Shown in pieces: positions 1-5,760 of a stretch of 8,716 nucleotides of DNA. Both the position numbers and the translations under genes were made by a program. The notes below the pieces were generated by a model that was not told where the DNA came from, ran no database searches, and saw only the letters and a program-made list of their open reading frames with translations. The stretch comes from Bacillota bacterium (GTDB taxonomy: Bacteria; Bacillota; Clostridia; Christensenellales; CAG-138): assembly GCA_023451115.1 (NCBI GenBank), contig JAEXFV010000183.1:1-8716 (forward strand), given 5' to 3'. Each line of letters starts with the position of its first letter. Position 1 is the first letter of the stretch.

Positions 1-744
1 CAGCCCCAGGATGGCCACATAAATCGCAAAGCCTTTCATGCTCTTGCGGGTAAGGAGCATCAGCATAAAACGGATGGCGAAATAGCCGGACAGCGCTGCC
101 GCAGCCATACCCGCCAGGATAAACCACCAGTTGATTTCCCCCACGCCGCCAGAGATCATGTCAGGCACCTGCAGCACCACAGACCCGAGAATGGCCGGGA
201 TGGACAGCAGGAAAGAAAAATCAGCGGCTGTCTTCCTTTCCAGCCCCGCAAAGAGGCCTCCTGCAATGGTAGAGCCGCTGCGGGAAATCCCTGGCAGTAT
301 GGCCACGCCCTGCATGGCGCCGATGAGCAGCGCGTCAGTATAGCGCATCTCCTTCAGGTTCTTACGCTTTCTGGGCTTGAGCCGTTCGCACAGGGTGAGG
401 ATAATGGCGGTGGCCAAAAAGCCCACGCCCAGCCAGGCGCCCTGGTAGGAATCCTCAAAGAAGTCTTTGAACAACAGCGCGATTACCACCGTGGGAACAA
501 GCGCGGTAAGCAACAGCCCCACCTTACGGCTAAAAGGATGGCGCAGCATGCTCCAAACCTCTTTCCAGTACACCGCAAACACTGCGATGAGCGTGCCCAC
601 ATGCAGCATGGTGGTAAAAAACAGGGCCCCTTCTTCAATGCCAAAGATATTGTGCAGCAGCACTAGATGGCCTGAGCTGGAAATAGGTAAAAACTCACAC
701 AGTCCCTGTACCAGGCCCAATAAAATCGCAATCCAAATGGTCAA
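1..744 (-). CDS. uppP: Undecaprenyl-diphosphatase UppP (BacA), C-terminus cut by window edge
   Basis: Integral membrane enzyme that removes one phosphate from undecaprenyl diphosphate, regenerating the lipid carrier for peptidoglycan and other wall polymers; overproduction is known to give bacitracin resistance. The 248 residues visible are open to the left edge. The family is usually about 270 residues, so roughly 20-30 are missing. Family motifs are clear: QGLCEFLPISSSGHL at residues 13-27, holding the QxxxE pair Q13/E17 and H26; LHVGTLIAV at 47-55; and PGISRSGST at 151-159, with R155 matching the catalytic arginine. Hydrophobic helices fill the rest. C16 replaces the usual Thr of GLTEFLP. 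The start is TTG at 744, because AGGAGG on the minus strand (753-758) lies 8 nt upstream of it. An in-frame TTG at 750 is too close to that site. The gene is divergent from mnmG and has its own promoter. Confidence 0.96.
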   Translation of the reverse strand, partial: MTIWIAILLGLVQGLCEFLPISSSGHLVLLHNIFGIEEGALFFTTMLHVGTLIAVFAVYWKEVWSMLRHPFSRKVGLLLTALVPTVVIALLFKDFFEDSYQGAWLGVGFLATAIILTLCERLKPRKRKNLKEMRYTDALLIGAMQGVAILPGISRSGSTIAGGLFAGLERKTAADFSFLLSIPAILGSVVLQVPDMISGGVGEINWWFILAGMAAAALSGYFAIRFMLMLLTRKSMKGFAIYVAILGL

Positions 745-752
745 ATCCAACA

Positions 753-758
753 CCTCCT
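753..758 (-). promoter_or_regulatory. Ribosome binding site of uppP
   Basis: Perfect AGGAGG on the minus strand. It lies 8 nt from the TTG codon at 744 and only 2 nt from the TTG at 750, so it decides the start in favour of 744. Confidence 0.85.
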
Positions 759-761
759 GCT

Positions 762-784
762 GATAGCGGGGCAACCCCTCTATC
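762..784 (-). promoter_or_regulatory. Leader hairpin just upstream of the uppP ribosome binding site
   Basis: Read on the minus strand, GATAG-A-GGGG-TTG-CCCC-G-CTATC can fold into a nine-pair stem with one A/G mismatch and a three-base loop. It lies in the short 5' untranslated region predicted from the promoter, 3 nt before AGGAGG. It could stabilise the mRNA or modulate translation. Only the complementarity is seen; the role is inferred. Confidence 0.5.
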
Positions 785-788
785 GTTT

Positions 789-812
789 CTATCCTATCAT
801 ATGCCAGGATAG
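789..812. promoter_or_regulatory. Inverted repeat straddling the uppP -10 box, candidate operator
   Basis: A perfect 7-base inverted repeat, CTATCCT (789-795) and AGGATAG (806-812), has a 10-base centre that contains the uppP -10 hexamer. The arm nearest the gene covers the expected transcription start. This geometry suits a dimeric repressor site. No regulator gene is adjacent, so the assignment rests on the symmetry alone. Confidence 0.4.
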
Positions 813-824
813 CGTATTTCACAA
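796..824 (-). promoter_or_regulatory. Sigma-A type promoter for uppP
   Basis: On the minus strand, TTGTGA (819-824) and TATGAT (796-801) are separated by exactly 17 bases. The -35 matches consensus at four of six positions and the -10 at five of six. Transcription would start near 789, giving a leader of about 45 nt before the TTG at 744. Confidence 0.65.
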
Positions 825-931
825 GCAAAGCTTTATTAAGAAACAAAGCCCCCGGCTACAATCCCTGAGGCTTGAACATTTAAGGAAAGCGCCATGGCAA
901 TGGGTTCCGGCCTGGAATTTCACAACCTGTT

Positions 932-960
932 TTGCGTTGGGGCGCAAGCTATGTTATACT
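932..960 (+). promoter_or_regulatory. Promoter for the mnmG-rsmG transcript
   Basis: TTGCGT (932-937), a 17-base spacer, then TATACT (955-960). TGT at 952-954 forms an extended -10 (TGn), which would offset the weaker -35. The start of transcription would fall near 967, leaving about 57 nt of leader before the ATG at 1024. The sequence TTATACTGT here recurs exactly at the rpmH promoter. Confidence 0.65.
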
Positions 961-1023
961 GTAAAACTGGAATTGTATCGGGTGTTCCGCCCAGCAAACT
1001 GAAATGGATTGAGGGCAACTACT

Positions 1024-2895
1024 ATGGCATATTTTGCCGGGACCGTGGATGCGGTGGTAATTGGCGCAGGCCATGCGGGCTGCGAGGCCGCGTTGGCGCT
1101 GTCCCGTATGGGAAATCAAACGTTATTGCTCACGCTGAATTTGGACAGCGTGGGCCTTATGCCGTGCAACCCGGCCATTGGGGGCACCAGCAAGGGGCAT
1201 TTGGTGCGGGAGGTGGACGCGCTGGGCGGGGAAATGGGTCTGGCTGCAGACGATACCCTGATTCAGATCCGCATGCTCAACACCGGGAAAGGCCCTGCCG
1301 TACATTCCCTGCGGGCGCAAATGGACAAGAGGCGCTATCATGAGCGCATGAAGTCCGCCCTGGAGGCGCAGGAAAACCTGCAGCTGGTGCAGGGAGAGTG
1401 CGTGGAAATCCTCACACAGGGCGGCCGGGTGTCCGGCGTGCGCCTGAGTGCAGGGGGGGAATATCGCTGCCGCGCTGTGGTGGTGTGCACCGGGGTATAT
1501 TTAAAAAGCCGTATTCTCATCGGGGAGTGGTATCAGGAAAGCGGCCCGGCCGGGCTGCTCAGGAGCGAGGGCCTTTCCGCTGCGCTGGCAGCCCTGGGGC
1601 TGAAGCTTCGGCGGTTTAAAACCGGCACGCCTGCCAGGGTAAGCAAAAGCAGCCTGGCGTTTCACGAGATGGAAATCCAGCTGGGGGATGTGCCCATGCC
1701 GGCCTTTTCCTTTCTTACACCGGCCCGGGACTTTCCCCAGGACCCTTGTTACCTCACCTATACCAACGAGGAAACCCACCGGATTATTCGAGAGAATATC
1801 CACCGCTCCGCCATGTTTAGCGGCATGATCAAGGGCACCGGCGCCCGCTACTGCCCTTCTATCGAAGATAAGGTCACCCGATTCGCAGATAAAGACCGGC
1901 ATCAGATCTTTATTGAGCCGGAGGGCCGCTCTACCCAGGAGATGTACGTCCAGGGCATGAGCACCAGCCTGCCCATGGATGTGCAGGAACGCATGCTGCG
2001 CACCCTGCCAGGGCTGCGCCATTGCCAGGTGATGCGGCCGGGATATGCGATTGAATACGATTGCATCGACCCTACTGCACTGGATGTTACCCTGCACTGC
2101 AAAAACACCCCGGGGCTGTTCCTGGCGGGCCAGATCAACGGCAGTTCCGGTTATGAGGAGGCGGCGGCCCAGGGGTTGTATGCCGCCATCAATGCAGGCT
2201 TGTGGCTCAAAGAGGAAGAGCCCTTTGTGCTCTCCCGTTCCGATGCTTATATTGGCGTGCTGACGGACGATCTCACCACCAAGGGTGTGGACGAGCCCTA
2301 CCGCATGATGACCTCCCGGGCTGAGTACCGGCTGTTGCTTCGGCAGGACAATGCGGATTTGCGCTTAACGGAGCGGGCCCGGCGCACGGGCCTGATTTCC
2401 AGCGCCCGTTATGATGCCCTGATGCGCAAGCAGGAAGGGATGCAAATGGCCTTGCGGGCGCTTGCCTGCACTGCAGCGCCACAGGAGCGGCTGCAGGCGT
2501 TTTTGCGGCAAAAGGGAGAGCCCGTCCCCAAAGCCGGGTTAAAACGGATGGATGTGCTGAAGCGGCCGGGGGTGCGCTATACTGAACTGCTGGCCCTTTA
2601 TCCGGATTTGCCACAGCTTTCCCCCGAAGTGGAGGAGCAGGTGGAAGTGTATGCCCATTACGATGGGTACATTGAAAAACAACGCCAGCAGGTGCGGCGG
2701 GCACAGGAGCTGGAGGGGTTGGCTTTGCCGCAGGATGTGGACTACCTGGGGGTGAGCGGCCTGCGCATTGAGGCCAGGCAAAAGCTCAATGTTCAAAAGC
2801 CCCGTAACATTGGCCAGGCTTCCCGCATCCCTGGCGTATCCCCAGCGGACATCGCGGTGTTGATCGTGTGGCGCAAAGCCAGAGAGGTGCAATAG
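1024..2895 (+). CDS. mnmG: tRNA uridine-5-carboxymethylaminomethyl modification enzyme MnmG (GidA)
   Basis: FAD-dependent partner of the GTPase MnmE. Together they install carboxymethylaminomethyl (or aminomethyl) groups at C5 of U34 in tRNAs that read NNA/NNG codons. It has 623 residues, the normal full length. Visible features are the FAD dinucleotide motif GAGHAGCEAA at 14-23, PCNPAIGG with KGHLVREVDALGG soon after, the family signature around ARYCPSIEDK, the second signature AGQINGSSGYEEAAAQGL, and a C-terminal helical domain thought to bind MnmE and tRNA. The start chosen is ATG 1024, with GAGGG at 1011-1015 eight bases upstream. A TTG at 1009 is in frame, but it overlaps that ribosome binding site and would add five non-conserved residues. 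The stop is one base from rsmG. Its usual neighbour mnmE is not in this window, so MnmE must be encoded elsewhere if the pathway works. Confidence 0.98.
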   Translation: MAYFAGTVDAVVIGAGHAGCEAALALSRMGNQTLLLTLNLDSVGLMPCNPAIGGTSKGHLVREVDALGGEMGLAADDTLIQIRMLNTGKGPAVHSLRAQMDKRRYHERMKSALEAQENLQLVQGECVEILTQGGRVSGVRLSAGGEYRCRAVVVCTGVYLKSRILIGEWYQESGPAGLLRSEGLSAALAALGLKLRRFKTGTPARVSKSSLAFHEMEIQLGDVPMPAFSFLTPARDFPQDPCYLTYTNEETHRIIRENIHRSAMFSGMIKGTGARYCPSIEDKVTRFADKDRHQIFIEPEGRSTQEMYVQGMSTSLPMDVQERMLRTLPGLRHCQVMRPGYAIEYDCIDPTALDVTLHCKNTPGLFLAGQINGSSGYEEAAAQGLYAAINAGLWLKEEEPFVLSRSDAYIGVLTDDLTTKGVDEPYRMMTSRAEYRLLLRQDNADLRLTERARRTGLISSARYDALMRKQEGMQMALRALACTAAPQERLQAFLRQKGEPVPKAGLKRMDVLKRPGVRYTELLALYPDLPQLSPEVEEQVEVYAHYDGYIEKQRQQVRRAQELEGLALPQDVDYLGVSGLRIEARQKLNVQKPRNIGQASRIPGVSPADIAVLIVWRKAREVQ

Positions 2896-2896
2896 C

Positions 2897-3577
2897 ATGC
2901 AAGCTTTGTTGGAGCAATATCTGCCAGAGCTCAGCGCCAGGCAGCAAGAGCAATTTTGCCGTTATTATGACATGCTGCTGGATTGGAATGCCAGGGTAAA
3001 CCTGACGGCCATCACGGAGCCCGCGGAGGTTGTGCAAAAGCATTTCGTGGACTCATTGGGGGCCTTGCCCTATCTGCCCCAGGGAGCAAACTGCGTGGAT
3101 GTAGGCACGGGGGCTGGCTTCCCCGGTATCCCGCTGTGTATTGTGCGGCCGGATCTGTCCATGACGCTGGTGGATAGCCTGGGCAAACGGGTCAAATTTT
3201 TAGAGGCGGTATGCCAGGCGTTGGATATTCCTGCCCGCTGCGTGCATAGCCGGGCGGAGGATCTGGGGCGTGCGCCGGAACACCGGGAGCGGTATCGAAT
3301 TGCGCTTTCCCGGGCAGTTGCGCCGCTGAATGTGCTGTTGGAACTTACCACGCCGCTGATCCAAACCGGAGGCAGCGCCATCGCGTATAAGGGGCCTGCC
3401 GTGGAGGAAGAAGCTGCGGCGTGTGGGCGGGCATGCCAGGCTTTGCACTGCACCCTTAACGTGTATGCGCTGGCAGCGGCGTATGGGCAGCGGCGGCTTG
3501 CCATCGCTACCAAAACAGGCCCTACGCCCAAACCATATCCCCGCCGGGCCGGCGAGCCAGGGCGAAAACCCCTGTAG
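2897..3577 (+). CDS. rsmG: 16S rRNA (guanine-N7)-methyltransferase RsmG (GidB)
   Basis: Cytoplasmic SAM-dependent enzyme that methylates N7 of a guanine in the 530 loop of 16S rRNA (G527 in E. coli); loss is known to give low-level streptomycin resistance. At 226 residues it is close to the usual 205-240. It shows the N-terminal helical region with DWNARVNLTAI, then HFVDSLGAL, the SAM-binding motif VDVGTGAGFPG at 67-77, an acidic strand end (TLVDS) followed by KRVKFLEAV, SRAVAPLNVLLE, and the basic C-terminal stretch KTGPTPKPYPRRAGEPGRKPL typical of the family. ATG 2897 follows the mnmG stop by one base, with GAGAGGTG 7 nt upstream, so the two genes are almost certainly co-transcribed and translationally linked. 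Confidence 0.97.
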   Translation: MQALLEQYLPELSARQQEQFCRYYDMLLDWNARVNLTAITEPAEVVQKHFVDSLGALPYLPQGANCVDVGTGAGFPGIPLCIVRPDLSMTLVDSLGKRVKFLEAVCQALDIPARCVHSRAEDLGRAPEHRERYRIALSRAVAPLNVLLELTTPLIQTGGSAIAYKGPAVEEEAAACGRACQALHCTLNVYALAAAYGQRRLAIATKTGPTPKPYPRRAGEPGRKPL

Positions 3578-3755
3578 CGCTAAGCGGTTTTGCGCTGGGG
3601 AAAGCAGAGGAATGTTGGGGGAATACCACGAGTTTTAGCGGGTGGGAAGGAATTTGCCCGCATTGATCGAAAACAAGCCAAAAGAGCCGTAAAAGGGCGG
3701 CTGGCGGAGCGCGCAGTGTGTGTACTGGGGTGGCCCGGTAAGGGGAGGTAACAAT
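3578..3755 (+). other. rsmG-noc intergenic gap
   Basis: This gap of 178 bases is unusually wide for the cluster. I find no convincing promoter: TTGATC at 3663-3668 lacks a good partner. I also see no hairpin with a T-run, so read-through from mnmG-rsmG into noc is the simplest reading. One frame stays open for 55 codons (3584-3748) but has no credible start or ribosome binding site. Confidence 0.4.
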
Positions 3756-4628
3756 ATGGCAGTATTCGATTTTCTAAAGGATAAGGGTGCAAAAAACCAA
3801 GCGGCCGCGTCGGCGGAAAACACCCAGGATGAAAAACGTACCCTGGAGCAGGTGCCCATCGACAGCATTCGCCCCAACCCCAACCAGCCCCGTAAGACGT
3901 TTGATGATGAAGGGCTGGAGGAACTTTCCGATTCCATCCGCCAGGTAGGGTTGATCCAACCGCTGGTGGTACGGCGGATGGATGGGTTTTACGAGCTGGT
4001 GGCAGGGGAGCGTCGCCTGCGGGCCTGCAAGCTGTTGGGCCTTAAGGAAGTACCCTGTCTGGTGCAGCAGGACGTGTATGAGGAGGACAGCGCCATGATG
4101 GCCCTCATCGAAAACCTGCAGCGGGAAAACCTGCATTATTTGGAAGAGGCGGAATGTTACGCTACGCTGCTTTCCACCTATAACTTAAAGCAGGAGGAGT
4201 TGGCGGAACGGGTGGGCAAGAGCCAAAGTTCCATTGCCAACAAACTGCGGGTGCTGCGGCTTTCGCCCACTGTAAAAAAAGCCATGACGGATGCAAAAAT
4301 GACGGAACGCCACGCCAGGGCGCTGCTGCGTATCCGGGATGAGAACGTGCAGCTTTCCATTATCGACAAGGTGAAAACCAAAGGCCTTTCGGTAAAGGAT
4401 ACGGAAAAGCTGGTGGACAAGACTCTCAATAAACTCTATGACGATAAGCAGGCGGGCGCGGCGCCCCGGCCTAAAATTTTGCGTTATTTGCGGGATTATC
4501 GCCTGTTTCTCAACACCTTGCGTACGGCTGTGAAGCAGCTGGAGGAGGCGGGCATGCAGGTGGAAATGGAGCAGCAGGAGCTTCCAGACGGGGTAGATGT
4601 AAAAATCCGGGTGCGCCGGGCAGAGTAG
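3756..4628 (+). CDS. noc: Nucleoid occlusion protein Noc (ParB/Spo0J family)
   Basis: DNA-binding CTPase-type ParB paralogue that in Bacillus blocks FtsZ ring assembly over the nucleoid by bridging DNA and membrane. It has 290 residues. Visible parts are an N-terminal short amphipathic segment (MAVFDFLKDK), a ParB N domain with NQPRKTF and the nucleotide-binding GERRLRA at 84-90, ENLQREN at 119-125, a helix-turn-helix at about 145-169, and a C-terminal dimerisation region (NTLRTAVKQLEEAGMQVE). Noc rather than Spo0J is supported by SQSSIANKLRVLRL and TERHARAL, by the C-terminal pattern, and by position after rsmG. Start ATG 3756 has GGGGAGG 7 nt upstream; an upstream GTG at 3720 has no such site. 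No ParA/Soj gene follows, which fits Noc, as Noc does not need one. Confidence 0.9.
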   Translation: MAVFDFLKDKGAKNQAAASAENTQDEKRTLEQVPIDSIRPNPNQPRKTFDDEGLEELSDSIRQVGLIQPLVVRRMDGFYELVAGERRLRACKLLGLKEVPCLVQQDVYEEDSAMMALIENLQRENLHYLEEAECYATLLSTYNLKQEELAERVGKSQSSIANKLRVLRLSPTVKKAMTDAKMTERHARALLRIRDENVQLSIIDKVKTKGLSVKDTEKLVDKTLNKLYDDKQAGAAPRPKILRYLRDYRLFLNTLRTAVKQLEEAGMQVEMEQQELPDGVDVKIRVRRAE

Positions 4629-4664
4629 CAAAGCGGGAAATCAAAGGATTTGCGCCAGATAGGC

Positions 4665-4694
4665 TTGACAGCTCGGGCGTTTGTCCATTATACT
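4665..4694 (+). promoter_or_regulatory. Strong promoter of the rpmH-jag operon
   Basis: The -35 is a perfect consensus TTGACA (4665-4670). An 18-base spacer separates it from TATACT (4689-4694). It starts 36 bases after the noc stop codon, so the rpmH operon has its own strong start. Transcription would begin near 4701, leaving a leader of about 160 nt before rpmH. Confidence 0.8.
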
Positions 4695-4700
4695 GTTATA

Positions 4701-4862
4701 TCGCGGGCCTTCTCCCAAGCCCAGGGGAGTCGGGAGGGGCATTCCGGTTTTGCGTCAAGCCTATGGCAATGGCGCCCAGGGTGCAGGGGCCCTTTCACGA
4801 GTAAAAAGCACGCCGTGCTTGGCGCGGCTGACGATCCAACAGGAAAAGAGGTGCAAAGCGAC
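4701..4862 (+). promoter_or_regulatory. Long 5' leader of rpmH
   Basis: The predicted transcript carries about 160 untranslated bases, long for a 44-codon gene. It contains complementary runs: CTCCC near 4713 can pair with either of two GGGAG-like runs between about 4723 and 4738, and a tight hairpin AAGCAC-GCC-GTGCTT lies at 4806-4820. This could be an autoregulatory or stability element. The sequence matches no riboswitch or ribosomal-protein leader that I recognise. Confidence 0.4.
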
Positions 4863-4997
4863 ATGAAAATGACTTTCCAGCCCAAAAAACGGCAGCGCAG
4901 CAAGGTGCACGGCTTCCGTAAACGCATGCAGACCACCGATGGCCGTAACGTGTTAAAGCGTAGGCGCGCCAAAGGCAGAAAGCGCCTGAGCGCCTAA
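4863..4997 (+). CDS. rpmH: 50S ribosomal protein L34
   Basis: Small, very basic protein of the large ribosomal subunit. It has 44 residues, exactly the usual length, with the canonical opening TFQPKKRQRSKVHGFRKRM and ending GRKRLSA. The ATG at 4863 is chosen because AGAGGTG (4847-4853) lies 9 nt upstream and the protein then matches the family from its first residue; the frame is also open further upstream without meaning. It is the first gene of a run with rnpA, yidD, yidC and jag. In many Firmicutes rpmH lies beside dnaA, transcribed divergently, but here noc lies immediately upstream in the same direction. Confidence 0.98.
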   Translation: MKMTFQPKKRQRSKVHGFRKRMQTTDGRNVLKRRRAKGRKRLSA

Positions 4998-5021
4998 TGG
5001 GGTGCCGTTAAGCGCAGAGGA

Positions 5022-5045
5022 AGGCGGGGGTAAATACACCCGCCT
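5022..5045 (+). promoter_or_regulatory. Hairpin between rpmH and rnpA
   Basis: AGGCGGG (5022-5028) and CCCGCCT (5039-5045) form a perfect 7-bp stem with a 10-base loop, 24 bases after the rpmH stop. No strong T-run follows (TATTGCTTTT), so full termination is unlikely. It may act as a partial terminator or RNA processing and stability barrier, helping L34, needed in ribosomal amounts, to exceed RnpA. Confidence 0.45.
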
Positions 5046-5054
5046 ATTGCTTTT

Positions 5055-5060
5055 GGGAGG
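5055..5060 (+). promoter_or_regulatory. Ribosome binding site of rnpA
   Basis: GGGAGG lies 8 nt upstream of the TTG at 5069. It supports that non-ATG start, which also gives the conserved N-terminus. Confidence 0.8.
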
Positions 5061-5068
5061 CCTAGGGA

Positions 5069-5494
5069 TTGAAACGTTGCTATTCCCTGAAAAAGAACAA
5101 GGACTTCCATTTTACCTACCGTGCGGGCAAGTCCGTGGGCAGCAGGCTGTGCACTTTGATTTATGTGCACGACCGGCGCAAGCCCAAGCGGCGTTGCCAA
5201 CAACAACCTTCGGCTCAGCCCATGCCTAAGCCACGGGTGCGGGTAGGTTTTTCGGTGAGCAAAAAACTGGGCAACAGCGTGCAGCGCAATCGGGTGAAAC
5301 GCCGCCTGCGGGAAGCGTTTACCCCCATGCTGCCGGAGATAAAGCCAGGGCACAACCTGATTTTTATTGCCAGGGAGCCCATCCGGGAAGAGGATTTCCA
5401 CAACATTCAGAAGACATTGCGCTATCTGCTGCGCAAGGCAGACCTTTTGATCGCAGAGCATCCACAAAAGGTACAAGAAGGCGGCCAGCCATGA
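5069..5494 (+). CDS. rnpA: Ribonuclease P protein component RnpA
   Basis: Small basic protein that binds the RNase P catalytic RNA and helps it trim the 5' leader of precursor tRNAs. It has 141 residues, longer than the usual 110-120. The start is TTG at 5069, giving MKRCYSLKKNKDF, which matches the family N-terminus. The core follows: VRVGFSVSKKLGNSVQRNRVKRRLREAF, with the RNR motif at 73-75, and later HNLIFIAREP. Between the strand ending LIYVH (about 30-34) and VRVGFSV (from 57) lies a Lys/Arg/Gln/Pro-rich stretch about 15 residues longer than in Bacillus subtilis RnpA. The C-terminal tail is also slightly extended. The stop overlaps the yidD start by 4 nt (ATGA), so the two are translationally coupled. 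Its 5' neighbour rpmH is the standard partner. Confidence 0.96.
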   Translation: MKRCYSLKKNKDFHFTYRAGKSVGSRLCTLIYVHDRRKPKRRCQQQPSAQPMPKPRVRVGFSVSKKLGNSVQRNRVKRRLREAFTPMLPEIKPGHNLIFIAREPIREEDFHNIQKTLRYLLRKADLLIAEHPQKVQEGGQP

Positions 5495-5703
5495 TGCGGC
5501 GCGCATTTCTCGCCATCATCCGCTTTTATCAAAAACATATTTCCCCCGGCTTGCCGCGCTGCTGCAAGTATTTGCCTACTTGCTCCCAGTATGCTGTGGA
5601 GGCCATCCAAAAGTACGGCGCGCTCAAAGGGGGGCTGTTGGCCCTGTGGCGTATTTTGCGCTGCAACCCCTTCTCCAAAGGCGGGTATGACCCTGTGCCT
5701 TAA
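5491..5703 (+). CDS. yidD: Membrane protein insertion efficiency factor YidD
   Basis: Small inner-face membrane-associated protein that assists YidC-dependent membrane protein insertion. It has 70 residues, the usual size. Conserved elements are an amphipathic N-terminus (FLAIIRFYQKHISP), CKYLPTCSQYAVEAIQKYG at 25-43 and the hallmark ending RCNPFSKGGYDPVP at 57-70. Three conserved cysteines are seen at 25, 31 and 58, plus an extra one at 24. The start is ATG 5491, which overlaps the rnpA stop; a second ATG immediately follows at 5494 and either could be used. The ribosome binding site is weak (AGAAGG near 5476-5481), as expected for a coupled gene. The operon continues to yidC after 57 bases. 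Confidence 0.96.
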   Translation: MMRRAFLAIIRFYQKHISPGLPRCCKYLPTCSQYAVEAIQKYGALKGGLLALWRILRCNPFSKGGYDPVP

Positions 5704-5743
5704 AGAAGCGGCTTTCATCCTCAGAGCGTTTCCATAAACTGAA

Positions 5744-5750
5744 AAGGAGG
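5744..5750 (+). promoter_or_regulatory. Ribosome binding site of yidC
   Basis: AAGGAGG lies 10 nt before TTG 5761. No ATG is available near enough in frame, so this strong site supports the TTG start. Confidence 0.8.
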
Positions 5751-5760
5751 ACCATCGGAG

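Noticed and set aside
894..1343. Plus-strand open frame of 149 codons overlapping the mnmG start
   Set aside because: It runs through the mnmG promoter and the conserved FAD region of mnmG in another frame. Its product has no recognisable domain.
1658..1673. parS-like sequence (GTTTCACG core) inside mnmG
   Set aside because: Only 11 of 16 positions match and the second half is poor. The adjacent protein is predicted to be Noc, which does not use parS.
1501..2097. Minus-strand open frame of 198 codons inside mnmG
   Set aside because: It lies wholly opposite conserved mnmG codons, has no ribosome site that stands out and no recognisable motif; such shadows are common in GC-rich genes.
3584..3751. 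Open frame of 55 codons between rsmG and noc, in the rsmG frame
   Set aside because: It is separated from rsmG by two stops, and RsmG already ends with its normal C-terminus. No start codon with a ribosome site is present.
4681..4866. Possible leader peptide of 61 codons overlapping the rpmH start by ATGA
   Set aside because: Its only start (TTG 4681) lies upstream of the -10 box, so it would not be on the transcript, and no ribosome site precedes it.
5461..5469. DnaA-box-like ATCCACA near the end of rnpA, considered as a sign of oriC
   Set aside because: It is an isolated imperfect match inside a gene, with no cluster of boxes, AT-rich stretch or dnaA gene. The origin is not in this window as far as I can see.
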